This document shows positions 1 to 9,929 of a DNA stretch of 64,000 nt, in pieces. The notes under the pieces are model-generated. The model ran no database searches. It had not been told where the DNA came from and saw only the letters and a list, made by a program, of their open reading frames with translations. The position numbers and the translations under genes are program-made. The stretch is from an uncultured Acidobacteriota bacterium (GTDB taxonomy: Bacteria > Acidobacteriota > Terriglobia > Terriglobales > Acidobacteriaceae): assembly GCA_903851035.1 (NCBI GenBank), contig CAINND010000009.1:1-64000 (forward strand), written 5' to 3'. The first letter of the stretch is position 1; each line of letters begins with the position of its first letter.

Positions 1-215
1 CAAAAGCCCCACCCTAGCAACTACGGCTAGGATGGGGCACCCTCAGGGTTGCTTCCGTTGGGGGGATTGGCTGGTCCAAGCGCCCACCCTGTCTCAAGAA
101 GCCGCAACAAGGGTGGGGCATCCCCCGGCGAGTTGAATTGGAAAGGGTGGGCTAGCCCCCAAATGAAACCGCCCCACCCTCAGGGTTGTTTCTGGTGGGA
201 GGCGTTGGCTGGGTC
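1..215. repeat. Cluster of REP-like imperfect palindromic repeats (CCCCACCCT...GATGGGGCACCCTC / CACCCTCAGGGTTG(C/T)TTC)
   Basis: ccccaccctagc-aactac-ggctaggatgggg at 7-37; caccctcagggttgcttccg(t)tgg at 38-61 is repeated at 175-197 as caccctcagggttgtttctggtgg; a further cccaccct...agggtgggg hairpin lies at about 83-119. Confidence 0.75.
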
Positions 216-1070
216 ACCCGCCATCAAGACAATGTAGGATGGATTATTACTTTCCCATTCTAAAATTTTACGGCAAAGATCAGTATTGCGAAATGCATAT
301 ATAGGGTAGGCAGTTCTGAGGTAGCTTTCAATCAAGTTCCCATTGATCTCTGCGCCATACTTTCTCTTCTTTCCGACCCGCGATCGAATCGCCATGGCTA
401 TGACGGTAGTTACGTCATGCCCTCTTGAAACTAACAGAGGATCAAATCCTCTGGCCACTAAACTGTCATATTCCTGTCTGTACATAGCCCCTGTTATCGC
501 GGGAGTCAGAGTTAAATCCGCAAAGTGTGTACATAGAGCATCGATGTCGCAACTGAACTTCACCAAATCTACAAAAACAGTGAAATCCAGCTTTGCTAAT
601 GCAACACTCCATTTCTTTTGTTCAACAGCAAATCTCAAGAATCCCAGAGGGGCCATCGCTGTGACAACTGCAATTTCTGGAGAATCCCCGAATGCATCAT
701 GCTCAAGGTCAAACTCTGCAAAGACCGCGCTGAGCCGATTCGCAGACAGGATTATTCCCTCGATATCTCTGGTAGGCGTAAGAATTAGGTTCGGACTAGC
801 TGATTTCTTGCCTAGAAGGTGATCTAAATCGGCATCAACTATTGCCAGGACTCCGGGCTCTTTTCTAGCCTCCAGGATTGCTAATGCCTGCTCCGCCCCC
901 AGCCTAGAACCAGCTGCGACAATTTGACACTTCGAGCCATCGACCACCTTTCGATAAAGTCGTGCATCTTTCACACCCTCAATCAATAGTGCTGACTTGC
1001 CTTGGTTAACTTGCCGTGCCTGTACAACGAGATTCGCGGTAATCTGTGGTGTGAATGGTGGCGTACTCAC
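180..1070 (-). CDS. DUF4435 (Toprim-like) protein, probable AriB-like effector of a PARIS-type defence module
   Basis: ALLIEGVKDARLY (Toprim Glu), AIVDADLDHL (DxD), LTPTRDIEGIIL; GTG start overlaps the stop of the upstream ATPase (GTGA). Confidence 0.75.
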   Translation of the reverse strand: MSTPPFTPQITANLVVQARQVNQGKSALLIEGVKDARLYRKVVDGSKCQIVAAGSRLGAEQALAILEARKEPGVLAIVDADLDHLLGKKSASPNLILTPTRDIEGIILSANRLSAVFAEFDLEHDAFGDSPEIAVVTAMAPLGFLRFAVEQKKWSVALAKLDFTVFVDLVKFSCDIDALCTHFADLTLTPAITGAMYRQEYDSLVARGFDPLLVSRGHDVTTVIAMAIRSRVGKKRKYGAEINGNLIESYLRTAYPIYAFRNTDLCRKILEWESNNPSYIVLMAGDPANASHQKQP

Positions 1071-2437
1071 CTTCTCTCCCCGGGAGCCTTGAGATTAACC
1101 GTTACGTCTAACCTGTCGTTTATGATACCCGGAGCGTGTGTCGCAATGAGAATGTCAATGCCACTAAGTCCAGTAATTCTCTGTATATCGTTCAGAAACT
1201 CTAACTGCCACGCTACGTGAAGTGAGATCTCAGGCTCATCTATTAAAATCAGCGAGTTGGGTTTAACCGTAAAAAGAAGTTCATAAAGCAGAACGAGCAT
1301 ATGCTGCTCACCACTCGAAAGGTGAGATGGAGAAAGGGGGCGCGGTCTATGTTCTTCGCCGGGATATTTAGTGGAGAATTGGAATCCTTTCTCTTTATCA
1401 ATCGACATCACTTTGTATTGAAAATGGGCATTTACAATACCCGTAAGTAATTCTATCTTTCCGGCGATATCGGTAAATACATTGAGTTTTTGTTCTGCAT
1501 CGTCTGCGTATACAGGTAAAACACTCTCAATGAGAGTTTGATCACCTAAGTAACTTGCCAAATCAAAATTCTCATCATCCCTATCAAGAAGTCCAGCCTC
1601 AGTTAAGCTCGTCCTGCGGTCTTCGAGTAGCTGAAGTCTCTTAGTCAATGCCTCGACAGAGTTCTTCTTAGCTTGTTTGTTATGTGCACGTTCCACAAGC
1701 TTTCTTGGAAAGGCTCGGTCGAGTAATTGTGAGAGTGTCGCATATTCTGCCAGTTTTTCTTTTATGAGTGTCGCGAGCTCCCGCGAGTACACGGACACCG
1801 CTGGACGAACAGCCTCATCTTCCTTGCGAGCCTCAATGCTTTTGGGAACCCTCAGTAATCGTTGGCTTTCTATAAACCTGACGGGAATCGACAACCGTAA
1901 ATCCCTAAGCCAATCTGGCTCCAGAACAGAACTCAGTTTTTCCGGTGGTATTGGTAAAGGGAAGTCCTTTGATCGCAGTAACTGTTCAAACGTGACTATC
2001 GAGCCGGTCCTCTGATCACGCCAAGCCGTCGGGCCTAGACGGGTTAAGAAAGGTATGAACCGCTCAACCATCATAGGCGAAATGCCCATGGCTTCCGGTG
2101 ATGGTGCCGAAAGCGTTGTTCGTGATTCTTGTTTAGCCCCATGGCGAAGTGAGATGTCTAATGCCGGGCCAAACTGATTCTTAACTTGCTGCTCTGTGTC
2201 CACGCGTACAATCGAAAGTGTCTTTCCTGAGTCAAACTCAAGCTCAAAATCTCTGAACACAATTTTCCGAAGTGCAAAATAATCACCTGCGAAGAAACTC
2301 TGGATCATTTGCAGGAGGGTAGTCTTTCCGAAGCCGTTTGGACTATGAACGATTGTCACCCGCTCAGATAGATCCATCGGCACCGTATGGTCAAATAATC
2401 CGAATAGACGCTTAACACTTACGCGCTTGAGTCTCAT
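1067..2437 (-). CDS. AAA family ATPase (AAA_15/AAA_21, ABC/SMC-like), probable AriA-like component
   Basis: Walker A HSPNGFGKTTLL, signature LSSGEQH, Walker B LILIDEPEISLH, ATHAPGI. ORF track starts at 2572; ATG at 2437 (MRLKRVSVKRLFGLFDH) fits a normal AAA N-terminus better. Confidence 0.8.
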   Translation of the reverse strand: MRLKRVSVKRLFGLFDHTVPMDLSERVTIVHSPNGFGKTTLLQMIQSFFAGDYFALRKIVFRDFELEFDSGKTLSIVRVDTEQQVKNQFGPALDISLRHGAKQESRTTLSAPSPEAMGISPMMVERFIPFLTRLGPTAWRDQRTGSIVTFEQLLRSKDFPLPIPPEKLSSVLEPDWLRDLRLSIPVRFIESQRLLRVPKSIEARKEDEAVRPAVSVYSRELATLIKEKLAEYATLSQLLDRAFPRKLVERAHNKQAKKNSVEALTKRLQLLEDRRTSLTEAGLLDRDDENFDLASYLGDQTLIESVLPVYADDAEQKLNVFTDIAGKIELLTGIVNAHFQYKVMSIDKEKGFQFSTKYPGEEHRPRPLSPSHLSSGEQHMLVLLYELLFTVKPNSLILIDEPEISLHVAWQLEFLNDIQRITGLSGIDILIATHAPGIINDRLDVTVNLKAPGERR

Positions 2438-2589
2438 GCGCAACAGTTTACATTTAAACGTTCGACTTTTGCATCGATTGCACGTTTGCTTGGCTATTTT
2501 GTGAGTCCAGATTGGTAATGGCCCAGGTTCAACTTCACGGAACAAGTGCTTGAGGTGCACGGTGGAAGGCAATGACCGCAGTTACGACC

Positions 2590-3282
2590 TTACAGGCCGA
2601 GGTACTTCAGCTTTTCCGCCACTATCTGTTCGGCGCGGGCGATGACCTGGTCGATGTTGAGGGTGCTGCTGTCTATGTGGATGGCGTCTGGGGCGGGGCG
2701 CAAGGGAGCCGCTGTGCGCGTGGTGTCGCGGTGGTCGCGCTCGCGCAGGTCCTGGCGGAGCTTTTCGGCCCGGGCGGGATCGTCCTGCGCGTTGGCCTGG
2801 GTGACGCGGCGGCCTTCGCGAACCGCTGAGTCGGCGTCGAGAAAGATTTTGACCTCGGCGTTGGGAAAGACGACGGTGCCGATGTCGCGGCCTTCCATGA
2901 TGACTCCGCCTTGAAGGCCGAGGGCGCGCTGGCGCTCCACCATCCACGCGCGTACGGGCGGGTGCTGGCTGACGCGGCTGGCGGCGTCGGTGACGTCGCG
3001 CTCGCGGATGCGCTGGCTGACGTCTCGGCCATCGAGCAGGACGCGGTTGCCGGCCTCGGTGGGCTCGAGCGTAATGGTCGTGGTGGCGGCCAGGGACATC
3101 AGGGCCGCGGGGTCCTCCGGCGAGACGTTGTGCTCGATGGCCTTGAGGGCCAGCGCGCGGTACATGGCGCCGCTTTCCAGATTGACGTAGCCGAGGTGGC
3201 GGGCCAGGTGATTGGCGATGGTGCTTTTGCCGGCTCCGGCCGGGCCGTCAATGGCGATGACGATCTTGCGCGCAATGCTCAT
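2590..3282 (-). CDS. cmk: (d)CMP kinase
   Basis: MSIARKIVIAIDGPAGAGKSTIANHLARHLGYVNLESGAMYRALALKA; start overlaps upstream stop (ATGA); the 3612 ORF start is an artefact. Confidence 0.95.
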   Translation of the reverse strand: MSIARKIVIAIDGPAGAGKSTIANHLARHLGYVNLESGAMYRALALKAIEHNVSPEDPAALMSLAATTTITLEPTEAGNRVLLDGRDVSQRIRERDVTDAASRVSQHPPVRAWMVERQRALGLQGGVIMEGRDIGTVVFPNAEVKIFLDADSAVREGRRVTQANAQDDPARAEKLRQDLRERDHRDTTRTAAPLRPAPDAIHIDSSTLNIDQVIARAEQIVAEKLKYLGL

Positions 3283-4292
3283 TCGGACTTGGGGGCCTCG
3301 GGCGCGACAGGCAGTGCGGCGGAATCCGATGGGGTTACGTTTTTGGCTACGGGCGTAGCAACGGGCTTGGCAGCCGTGGGGCGCAGGCCTCGCGGACGGC
3401 GGGCGATTGGCTGGCCGGGGCGCACGAGTTTGCGCGGTGCGGCCTGTGTGGGTCGCGGCGGTGGAACTTGCAGCATCGTCTTGCTGCCGATGTGGGTGAA
3501 CTGGAACTCGCGGGCGGCGAGCAGGGCGTTGACGGCCTCGCGCACGCGTCCGCGGCCGATGAAGTTGCTGAAGAACTCCTCGACCTCGGTTTGCTCGGCG
3601 GCCACCACGCACTCAAGGTATTTGCTGACCAGCGCGGTAAGAGCCTCGGCGATGGAGAGGTTCATGCCTTCGCGCACGGCATCGGGGCACCAGCGCAGCA
3701 TCACATCCCAGAAGGCACCCTGGTCGGCGCGGTAATCCACGCGGGTGATGCGCAGTTTGAGCGAAAGCTCGACGAGGGCGCGGTCAATGGCCGCCTCGCT
3801 CAGGCTGCCGCCCAGCAGTTCAGCCATGTGGCTCTTGGTGATGGGGCCATCCTTTTGGATGACCTGGAAGACGTGAGCGGCCAGCGGAGAGTACTCCGAG
3901 CGCGTGCCGGTCTTGATGGCGGCGCGGGGATTGCGATCGCCGACGAGGCCGTAGAAGTAGGGGAAGACCGAGGCGGAGACCAGCATGTCGGTTTCGCCGA
4001 AGAGCGGCGCCTCAAAGGCGTGCTTCTGGCGCAGGGTACGCACCATGACCTCGGTGGCGTCCTTGGCGCGGGGGTCGGCAAAGGCGTGTTGCCAGGTGGG
4101 AAGATTGTCGTGGCTGCCGGCCCATGCGCCAATAAACGTAGGCACCAGCACCGGCGGGCGCAGGGGATACATCAGGCAGAAGCCTACACTCTCAATAAAT
4201 TCGCGGGCATCGTCCCCGGTCCGGATGGGCTGGCCATCGGTGTGCCACTTGGCGTTGCGACGCTCGTGAAGTTCCTGCTCTGTCATTGCCAC
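3279..4292 (-). CDS. Conserved winged-helix protein, possibly AlkZ-related
   Basis: SVGFCLMYPLRPP...PYFYGLVGDR...; Ala/Pro-rich C-terminus; ATGA overlap with cmk. Confidence 0.5.
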   Translation of the reverse strand: MAMTEQELHERRNAKWHTDGQPIRTGDDAREFIESVGFCLMYPLRPPVLVPTFIGAWAGSHDNLPTWQHAFADPRAKDATEVMVRTLRQKHAFEAPLFGETDMLVSASVFPYFYGLVGDRNPRAAIKTGTRSEYSPLAAHVFQVIQKDGPITKSHMAELLGGSLSEAAIDRALVELSLKLRITRVDYRADQGAFWDVMLRWCPDAVREGMNLSIAEALTALVSKYLECVVAAEQTEVEEFFSNFIGRGRVREAVNALLAAREFQFTHIGSKTMLQVPPPRPTQAAPRKLVRPGQPIARRPRGLRPTAAKPVATPVAKNVTPSDSAALPVAPEAPKSE

Positions 4293-4343
4293 CTACTGCT
4301 GAAATTTGCCGGGATGCTGCCGGGTGCCCGGGGCCCACAGCGG

Positions 4344-6347
4344 TCAGATCCGCTTAAAGGCCTTTTGGATGTCTTTAACAGAATACCGCAGTACGACCGG
4401 ACGGCCATGAGGACAGGTCATGGGATGGCGGGTTTTGGCCAATTCGGCCAATAACCACTCCATTTTTGGCTGGTCGAGGGGCATATTGACCTTGATGGCC
4501 GCATGGCAGGCGATACTGGCCGCAATGCGGCCGCGAATCTTCTCCAGATTGATGGCCTGCTGCTCGTGCTCAAGCTGCTCCAGCAGTTCGTTCAGCATCT
4601 GGGCTACCTCTCCGGCGCGGACCCCGGCGGGAGCGGACTGGATGGCCACGGTGCGGACGCCGAAGGGCTCCACCTCAAAGCCGTTGCGCGTGAGTTCCTC
4701 GGCAATCTCAGTGAAGATGGCAAGTTGCGCCGGCTTCAGATCCACGAGGATGGGCATGAGCAAGCGCTGGCCTTCGACTTTATGACGGCTGCGCTCATCG
4801 AGAATCTTTTCGAACAAGACGCGCTCGTGGGCGACGTGCTGGTCGATGATCCACAGGCCCTGCGGATTGACGGCGAGGATAAAGCTCTCGCGAATCTGGC
4901 CGAGGGGCTTGAGCGTGCAGAGCATGGAGAGGTCCATGGCCTCGTCGCCATCTTCGAGCGGCAGGGCGCAGGAGCCGGCTTCGGGAATGGCCTCCGGCGG
5001 GGCGGTGAAACCCTGCTGTGGCAGGCGGGCGGCGCCCAGGGCGGCATTTCCTTCCACACTGAAAGCGCTATCGAAGGGCAGCGACTCATTACGCGGCGGC
5101 AAGGGCTGGCCGTGGAGAGCGAAGGCGTCGGCTGATGTACTCGCATCGGCTGCGGGTTGCGCACCCAGGGCGGCAAAGGCGTCATCGTTCGATTCGGCCA
5201 GTTCAGCAGAGCCGGGCAGGGCCGGAGTCAGTCCCGGGCGGGCGCTGGGCGCAGCGGCGATCTCCCCGGCAAACGAGGGCGCAGGGCGGGCGGCCATCAG
5301 CGCGGCACGCAGCGAGTCGCGTACGAAGTCATGCACATGGCTTTGCTGGCGGAAGCGAACTTCGGTCTTGGAGGGATGGACGTTGACGTCCACCTCGGTG
5401 GCGGGCATCTCCAAAAAGAGCAGCACCACGGGGTAAAGCGTGGGCGGCAGGATGTTGCGATAGGCCTCCAGGATGGCGTGCACGATGACTTTATCCCGGA
5501 TGAGGCGGCCGTTGACGAAGATGTAGATGGAGTTGCGGTTGAGCTTTTGCACCTCCGGCTTGCTGACAAAGCCGTGCAGGCGCAGGTCGCCGGGCGTGGG
5601 CGGCTGGTAGTCGGCGTCGCGGCGCCAGGGCGGAGGCTCGGGCAGGCCGGCGCGGTCGAGTGGAAGCTGGGCGGCGACGGGAAGAAGCTCGTCGAGCGTC
5701 TCTTTGCCGAATACCTGGTAGATGCGCTCGGAGTGGGTGGCGACCGGCGGGGCGACGATGATGGCGTTGGTGGACGAGTGCAGCTCCCAGTGCATCTCCG
5801 GGTGGGCCAGCGCGTAGTGCGTGACCAAGCTGGCGATGTGCGAGAGCTCGGTGGATTCCGCCTTGAGAAACTTGCGGCGCGCCGGAGTATTGAAGAAAAG
5901 ATCGCGAATGGCGATGGAGGTTCCGGCGGGAAGTCCGGCCTCTTCCACGGTGAGGATGCGGCCTCCGGCGATCTCTACGATGGTGCCTGCGGCTTCGTTG
6001 GCATCGCGCGTCTCCAGGCGCACGCGGGCCACGGCGGCGATACTGGGCAAGGCCTCTCCGCGGAAGCCGAGGGTGGAGATGGTCAGCAGATCGTCGTCAT
6101 TCTTGAGCTTGCTGGTGGCGTGGCGCTCAAAGGCCAGCAGGGCGTCGTCGCGCACCATGCCGCAGCCATCGTCGGTGACCTGGATGAGCTTGCGTCCGCC
6201 GGCTTCGACGTCCACGCGGATGCGGGTGGCATGGGCGTCGAGCGAGTTTTCGAGCAGCTCCTTGACCACCGAGGCAGGGCGCTCCACCACCTCTCCGGCG
6301 GCGATTTTGTTGGCGACGTGTTCGCTGAGAACGTGGATGCGGCCCAT
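4344..6347 (-). CDS. mutL: DNA mismatch repair protein MutL
   Basis: MGRIHVLSEHVANKIAAGEVVERPASVVKELLENSLDA (GHKL ATPase); endonuclease-like DQHVAHERVLFE motif. Confidence 0.97.
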   Translation of the reverse strand: MGRIHVLSEHVANKIAAGEVVERPASVVKELLENSLDAHATRIRVDVEAGGRKLIQVTDDGCGMVRDDALLAFERHATSKLKNDDDLLTISTLGFRGEALPSIAAVARVRLETRDANEAAGTIVEIAGGRILTVEEAGLPAGTSIAIRDLFFNTPARRKFLKAESTELSHIASLVTHYALAHPEMHWELHSSTNAIIVAPPVATHSERIYQVFGKETLDELLPVAAQLPLDRAGLPEPPPWRRDADYQPPTPGDLRLHGFVSKPEVQKLNRNSIYIFVNGRLIRDKVIVHAILEAYRNILPPTLYPVVLLFLEMPATEVDVNVHPSKTEVRFRQQSHVHDFVRDSLRAALMAARPAPSFAGEIAAAPSARPGLTPALPGSAELAESNDDAFAALGAQPAADASTSADAFALHGQPLPPRNESLPFDSAFSVEGNAALGAARLPQQGFTAPPEAIPEAGSCALPLEDGDEAMDLSMLCTLKPLGQIRESFILAVNPQGLWIIDQHVAHERVLFEKILDERSRHKVEGQRLLMPILVDLKPAQLAIFTEIAEELTRNGFEVEPFGVRTVAIQSAPAGVRAGEVAQMLNELLEQLEHEQQAINLEKIRGRIAASIACHAAIKVNMPLDQPKMEWLLAELAKTRHPMTCPHGRPVVLRYSVKDIQKAFKRI

Positions 6348-6540
6348 GTGTAAGGCGCCTCCCGGGCGGCTTTGGCGGCCAGCGGCGGGAGTGGCGCAAG
6401 CATCAGGCTATCACGCGGCGCGGGTGGCCGTGGCAGGGCCGTACATGACGGAATTTCCTCTGCTGACAGCCTGCGAAAATCATGCTGTAATCGTGGCATT
6501 CCACATTGGGCTCCCCCGAAAGCCAATCCCCTTTGGACGG

Positions 6541-9500
6541 ATGTGTTGTGTAGTGCGCAGTTCAGGCGCGTCTTGCGCCCGGAGGCTCGCAGTGCCCAGC
6601 CGTTGCCGCCCCATCCTGCAATACCTGTGTTTATTTACCGTCCTTACCGCGCCCCTGTGGGCGCAGACCAGCCTGAGCGGTGCATTAGGCGGAGTGGTTC
6701 GCGACGCGCATGGCGCAGCCGTGGCCGCTGCGCGCATAACAGCCGTGAACCACGAGACCGGCGAGCGCGTGGAGGTGCAGTCCGGGGAGGACGGCGCTTA
6801 CCGCTTCCTGGACCTGAAGCCCGGCGGCTATCGCCTGCGGGTTACGGCCACGGGCTTTGCCGAATGGCTGCTGGAACGCGCCACGGTGGAGGTGGGACGC
6901 CGTACCGAGGTTGCGGTTGCGCTCAACGTGGCCGGACACAAGGAGACGGTGGAGGTGCGCGAACAGGCTCCGGCGGTGAACACCGCTACGCCGGATTTTT
7001 CCAGCAACCTGACCACGGCGACGCTCGACCACCTGCCGATCAACGGACGGCGCTGGTCGAACTTTGTGCTGCTGACGCCGGGTGCGAACCTGGATGGCGA
7101 CTTCGGACTGATCAGCTTTCGCGGCATCAGCGGCCTGCTGAATAACAGCATGGTGGACGGCGCGGACAACAACCAGGCCTTCTTTAGCGAAGAGCGCGGA
7201 CGCACCCGCATCAGCTACGTCATCAGCCAGGCTTCGGTGCGTGAGTTCCAGGTAAACACCGCGAACTTTGGCGCCGAGTACGGACGTGCCGCCGGAGCGG
7301 TGGTCAACGCGGTGACGCGCAGCGGTGGAGAGCGCTTCCACGGCCATATTTTTTATTACGACCGCGACAATGCGCTGGGCGCGACCAATGCATTTACCGT
7401 GGTTCCGGTGCAGGTGAATGGCGCGTGGACGACCGAGCACGTGAAGCCGCTGGACCGCCGTCAGCAGTTGGGCGGAGCCGTGAGCGGGCCGATTGTGACC
7501 AGCTCCATTCCGAAGGACAAGCTGTTCTACTACGCCTCCGCCGACGTGCAGAGGAGAGATTATCCGGGCGTGGCCGCGGCGGGGAATCCATCGCGGCTGT
7601 TTGCGCTGCCCTGCGTCATTCGCTCGCACTACAACGGCATGAGCGTGGCCAACCGCGCGCTGGTGCAGGTGTGCACCTACGACGAACTGTACACGCTGAC
7701 GCGCAACGTGATGCCGCTGTACAGCACGGACTCGCAGGCGATTGCCGCTTTTAACGCGGGCATTCAGTATCTGGATTATTTGCTGGGGCAGGTGCCGCGC
7801 AGGGCCGATCACCAGATCTACTTCGGGCGGGTGGATTACAAGCTGCGTCCGCGCCATGCCGTGGCCGTGACATATAACCACGTGAGCTGGGGCTCGCCGG
7901 CCGGCGTGCAGACCGAGCCGGTTGTGGAGCGCGGCGTGGCCAGCTTTGGCTACAGCGGCGTGCAGGTGGACATGCTGACGGCGCGGCTGACCAGCATCCT
8001 GAACAGTCACCTGACCAGCCAGTTGCGCTACAGCCTGAGCCGCGACTTCGAGTACCAGACGCCGCAAAAACCCGCGCCGGGCGAGCCCGTGGGAGCCAAC
8101 GGCCTGGCTCCGCAGGTGGATGTGCTCAGTGACAGCAGCGGCTTCAGCTTTGGCACGCCGGCCACCATGCCGCGCCGCGCGCTGCCGGACGAGTTGCGCA
8201 ATGAGGTGGCGGAGACCGTGAGCTGGATGCACCATCGCCACCTTTTTAAGTTCGGTGGTGACCTGAACATTGTGCGCGACCGGATGAACAACCTGTATGC
8301 CGCAAACGGTGCCTTCAGCTATGGCTATCGCGATGACTTCTTCGCCGATCTGTACCAATGGCAGAACCAGACGGGAACGCTCTTCCGAGGCTACTCCAGC
8401 TTTGACCAGGGCTTTGGCCCGGCGGCGTGGAGCTTCCACACCGTGGACACGGCGTTGTTTGTGCAGGATGAGTGGCGCGTAGCGCGGCGGCTGGTGCTGA
8501 GCTATGGTCTGCGCTGGGAGCACGAGGCGATGCCCGCGCCGCAGGCTCCCAATGTGCTGCTGCCGGCAACGCAGAGCCTCCCGGCGTTTTACGGCAACTT
8601 TGGACCGCGCTTTGGATTTGCCTGGGACCCGTGGGGAACGGGAAAGACGGCGGTGCGTGGCGGCTACGGAATCTTCTACGCGCGCATCAACAATTCGACG
8701 ATCAGCTCCGCGCTGACCAACACGGGAGCAGCAACGGCGCAGCGCACCTACCAGTTCTGCTACACCGTCACCACTTACTGCGGGCTGGTGGGTCCCATCT
8801 TTCCGAATCTTGTGGCGGGCGATCCCTACAACACTACCCTGGGCGGCAACGTAGTGGAGTTTGCACGCAACATGCGCGAGCCTTCGATTCAGCAGGCCGA
8901 CCTGATTGTGGAGCGGCAGGTGGCGCACAACACGGTACTTTCCGCCAGCTACCTGCTGAGCCTGGCCCGCGAATTGCCCAACTTTATTGACACGAACCTT
9001 GATCCGGCGAGCCGTGTAAATGTGCAGTACACCTTTGACGCCGACTACTACACCGGAGCGCAGGGGCCTTACTACGGACACAAGCTGATCGTTCCGGTGT
9101 ACAAGTCGCGGCTGAACCCGGCGTTTCAGACCATCACGGAGATACGCAGCAACGTGAATGCCAGCTACAACGCATTCGTGGTGCAACTGCACAAGGTGTC
9201 CAGCGCGGGGCTGGGCTTCCGCGTGAACTACACGTGGTCGCACGCGTTGGACAACAACCAGAGCTCGACGACCTTTACGACTTACAACAACACGCTGAGC
9301 CCAGCGCCGTTCACCTACTACTACGACGGGGTGGCGCACACGGTGACCAGACCGGACTACGGCAACTCGACGTTCGATGTGCGGCAGCGGCTGAACGCCA
9401 GTTTGCACTGGTCTCCCAGGCCGTTGCGCCACCGGCATGGCGCGATGCACACGGCGCTGAACCACTGGACGATCTCGCCGATTGTGCAGGTGGCTACGGG

Positions 9501-9873
9501 AAGGCCTTTCAGCGAGTACGTCAGCGGCAATCCTCCGGTGAGCACCTGCGCGGGATGCCTGGGCTACATGGGCACGGGAGGCAATCAGCGGCTGCCGTTT
9601 TTGCAACGCAACAGCTTCCGCATGGGAGACTTTTACAACGTGGACCTGCGCCTGCTGCGCCGCATCCGCATCAACGAGCATCAGCATGTTGAGCTGCTGG
9701 CCGAAGCCTTCAACCTCTTCAACCACCAGAACATCACCAGCCGCAGCCACACCTACTACACGGTGTACAAGAGCACGCTGGAGTACGACTCCAACTTTGA
9801 CACACCGACCGCCGCGGCCAACACGATTTATCGCGAGCGCGAGGTGCAGTTGGGGGTGAGGTGGTACTTCTAG
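6541..9873 (+). CDS. TonB-dependent receptor with N-terminal carboxypeptidase-regulatory-like domain (Oar-like)
   Basis: Hydrophobic leader ending APLWAQ, GGVVRDAHGAAVAAARITAVNHETG, plug VPL...INGRRWSNFVLLTPG, beta-barrel with C-terminal WYF. ORF-track start (5821) runs antisense through mutL; start placed near 6541. Confidence 0.88.
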   Translation: MCCVVRSSGASCARRLAVPSRCRPILQYLCLFTVLTAPLWAQTSLSGALGGVVRDAHGAAVAAARITAVNHETGERVEVQSGEDGAYRFLDLKPGGYRLRVTATGFAEWLLERATVEVGRRTEVAVALNVAGHKETVEVREQAPAVNTATPDFSSNLTTATLDHLPINGRRWSNFVLLTPGANLDGDFGLISFRGISGLLNNSMVDGADNNQAFFSEERGRTRISYVISQASVREFQVNTANFGAEYGRAAGAVVNAVTRSGGERFHGHIFYYDRDNALGATNAFTVVPVQVNGAWTTEHVKPLDRRQQLGGAVSGPIVTSSIPKDKLFYYASADVQRRDYPGVAAAGNPSRLFALPCVIRSHYNGMSVANRALVQVCTYDELYTLTRNVMPLYSTDSQAIAAFNAGIQYLDYLLGQVPRRADHQIYFGRVDYKLRPRHAVAVTYNHVSWGSPAGVQTEPVVERGVASFGYSGVQVDMLTARLTSILNSHLTSQLRYSLSRDFEYQTPQKPAPGEPVGANGLAPQVDVLSDSSGFSFGTPATMPRRALPDELRNEVAETVSWMHHRHLFKFGGDLNIVRDRMNNLYAANGAFSYGYRDDFFADLYQWQNQTGTLFRGYSSFDQGFGPAAWSFHTVDTALFVQDEWRVARRLVLSYGLRWEHEAMPAPQAPNVLLPATQSLPAFYGNFGPRFGFAWDPWGTGKTAVRGGYGIFYARINNSTISSALTNTGAATAQRTYQFCYTVTTYCGLVGPIFPNLVAGDPYNTTLGGNVVEFARNMREPSIQQADLIVERQVAHNTVLSASYLLSLARELPNFIDTNLDPASRVNVQYTFDADYYTGAQGPYYGHKLIVPVYKSRLNPAFQTITEIRSNVNASYNAFVVQLHKVSSAGLGFRVNYTWSHALDNNQSSTTFTTYNNTLSPAPFTYYYDGVAHTVTRPDYGNSTFDVRQRLNASLHWSPRPLRHRHGAMHTALNHWTISPIVQVATGRPFSEYVSGNPPVSTCAGCLGYMGTGGNQRLPFLQRNSFRMGDFYNVDLRLLRRIRINEHQHVELLAEAFNLFNHQNITSRSHTYYTVYKSTLEYDSNFDTPTAAANTIYREREVQLGVRWYF

Positions 9874-9929
9874 AAAAAAGAAAACGGGCAGCCAGGAGAT
9901 TGGCGCCCGCTCTTGCGCGTAATGCCGCG

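Noticed and set aside
1-215. CRISPR array
   Set aside because: Units are palindromic, irregularly spaced and few, with no uniform spacers or cas genes
49-237. 62-aa ORF in the repeat cluster
   Set aside because: Lies within palindromic repeats, no RBS or homology
3283-3612. N-terminal extension of the cmk ORF
   Set aside because: Arg-rich readthrough overlapping the upstream gene; true Met matches the CMP kinase start and ATGA overlap
5821-6540. N-terminal extension of the 1350-aa ORF
   Set aside because: Overlaps mutL antisense; signal-like leader and homology begin after 6541
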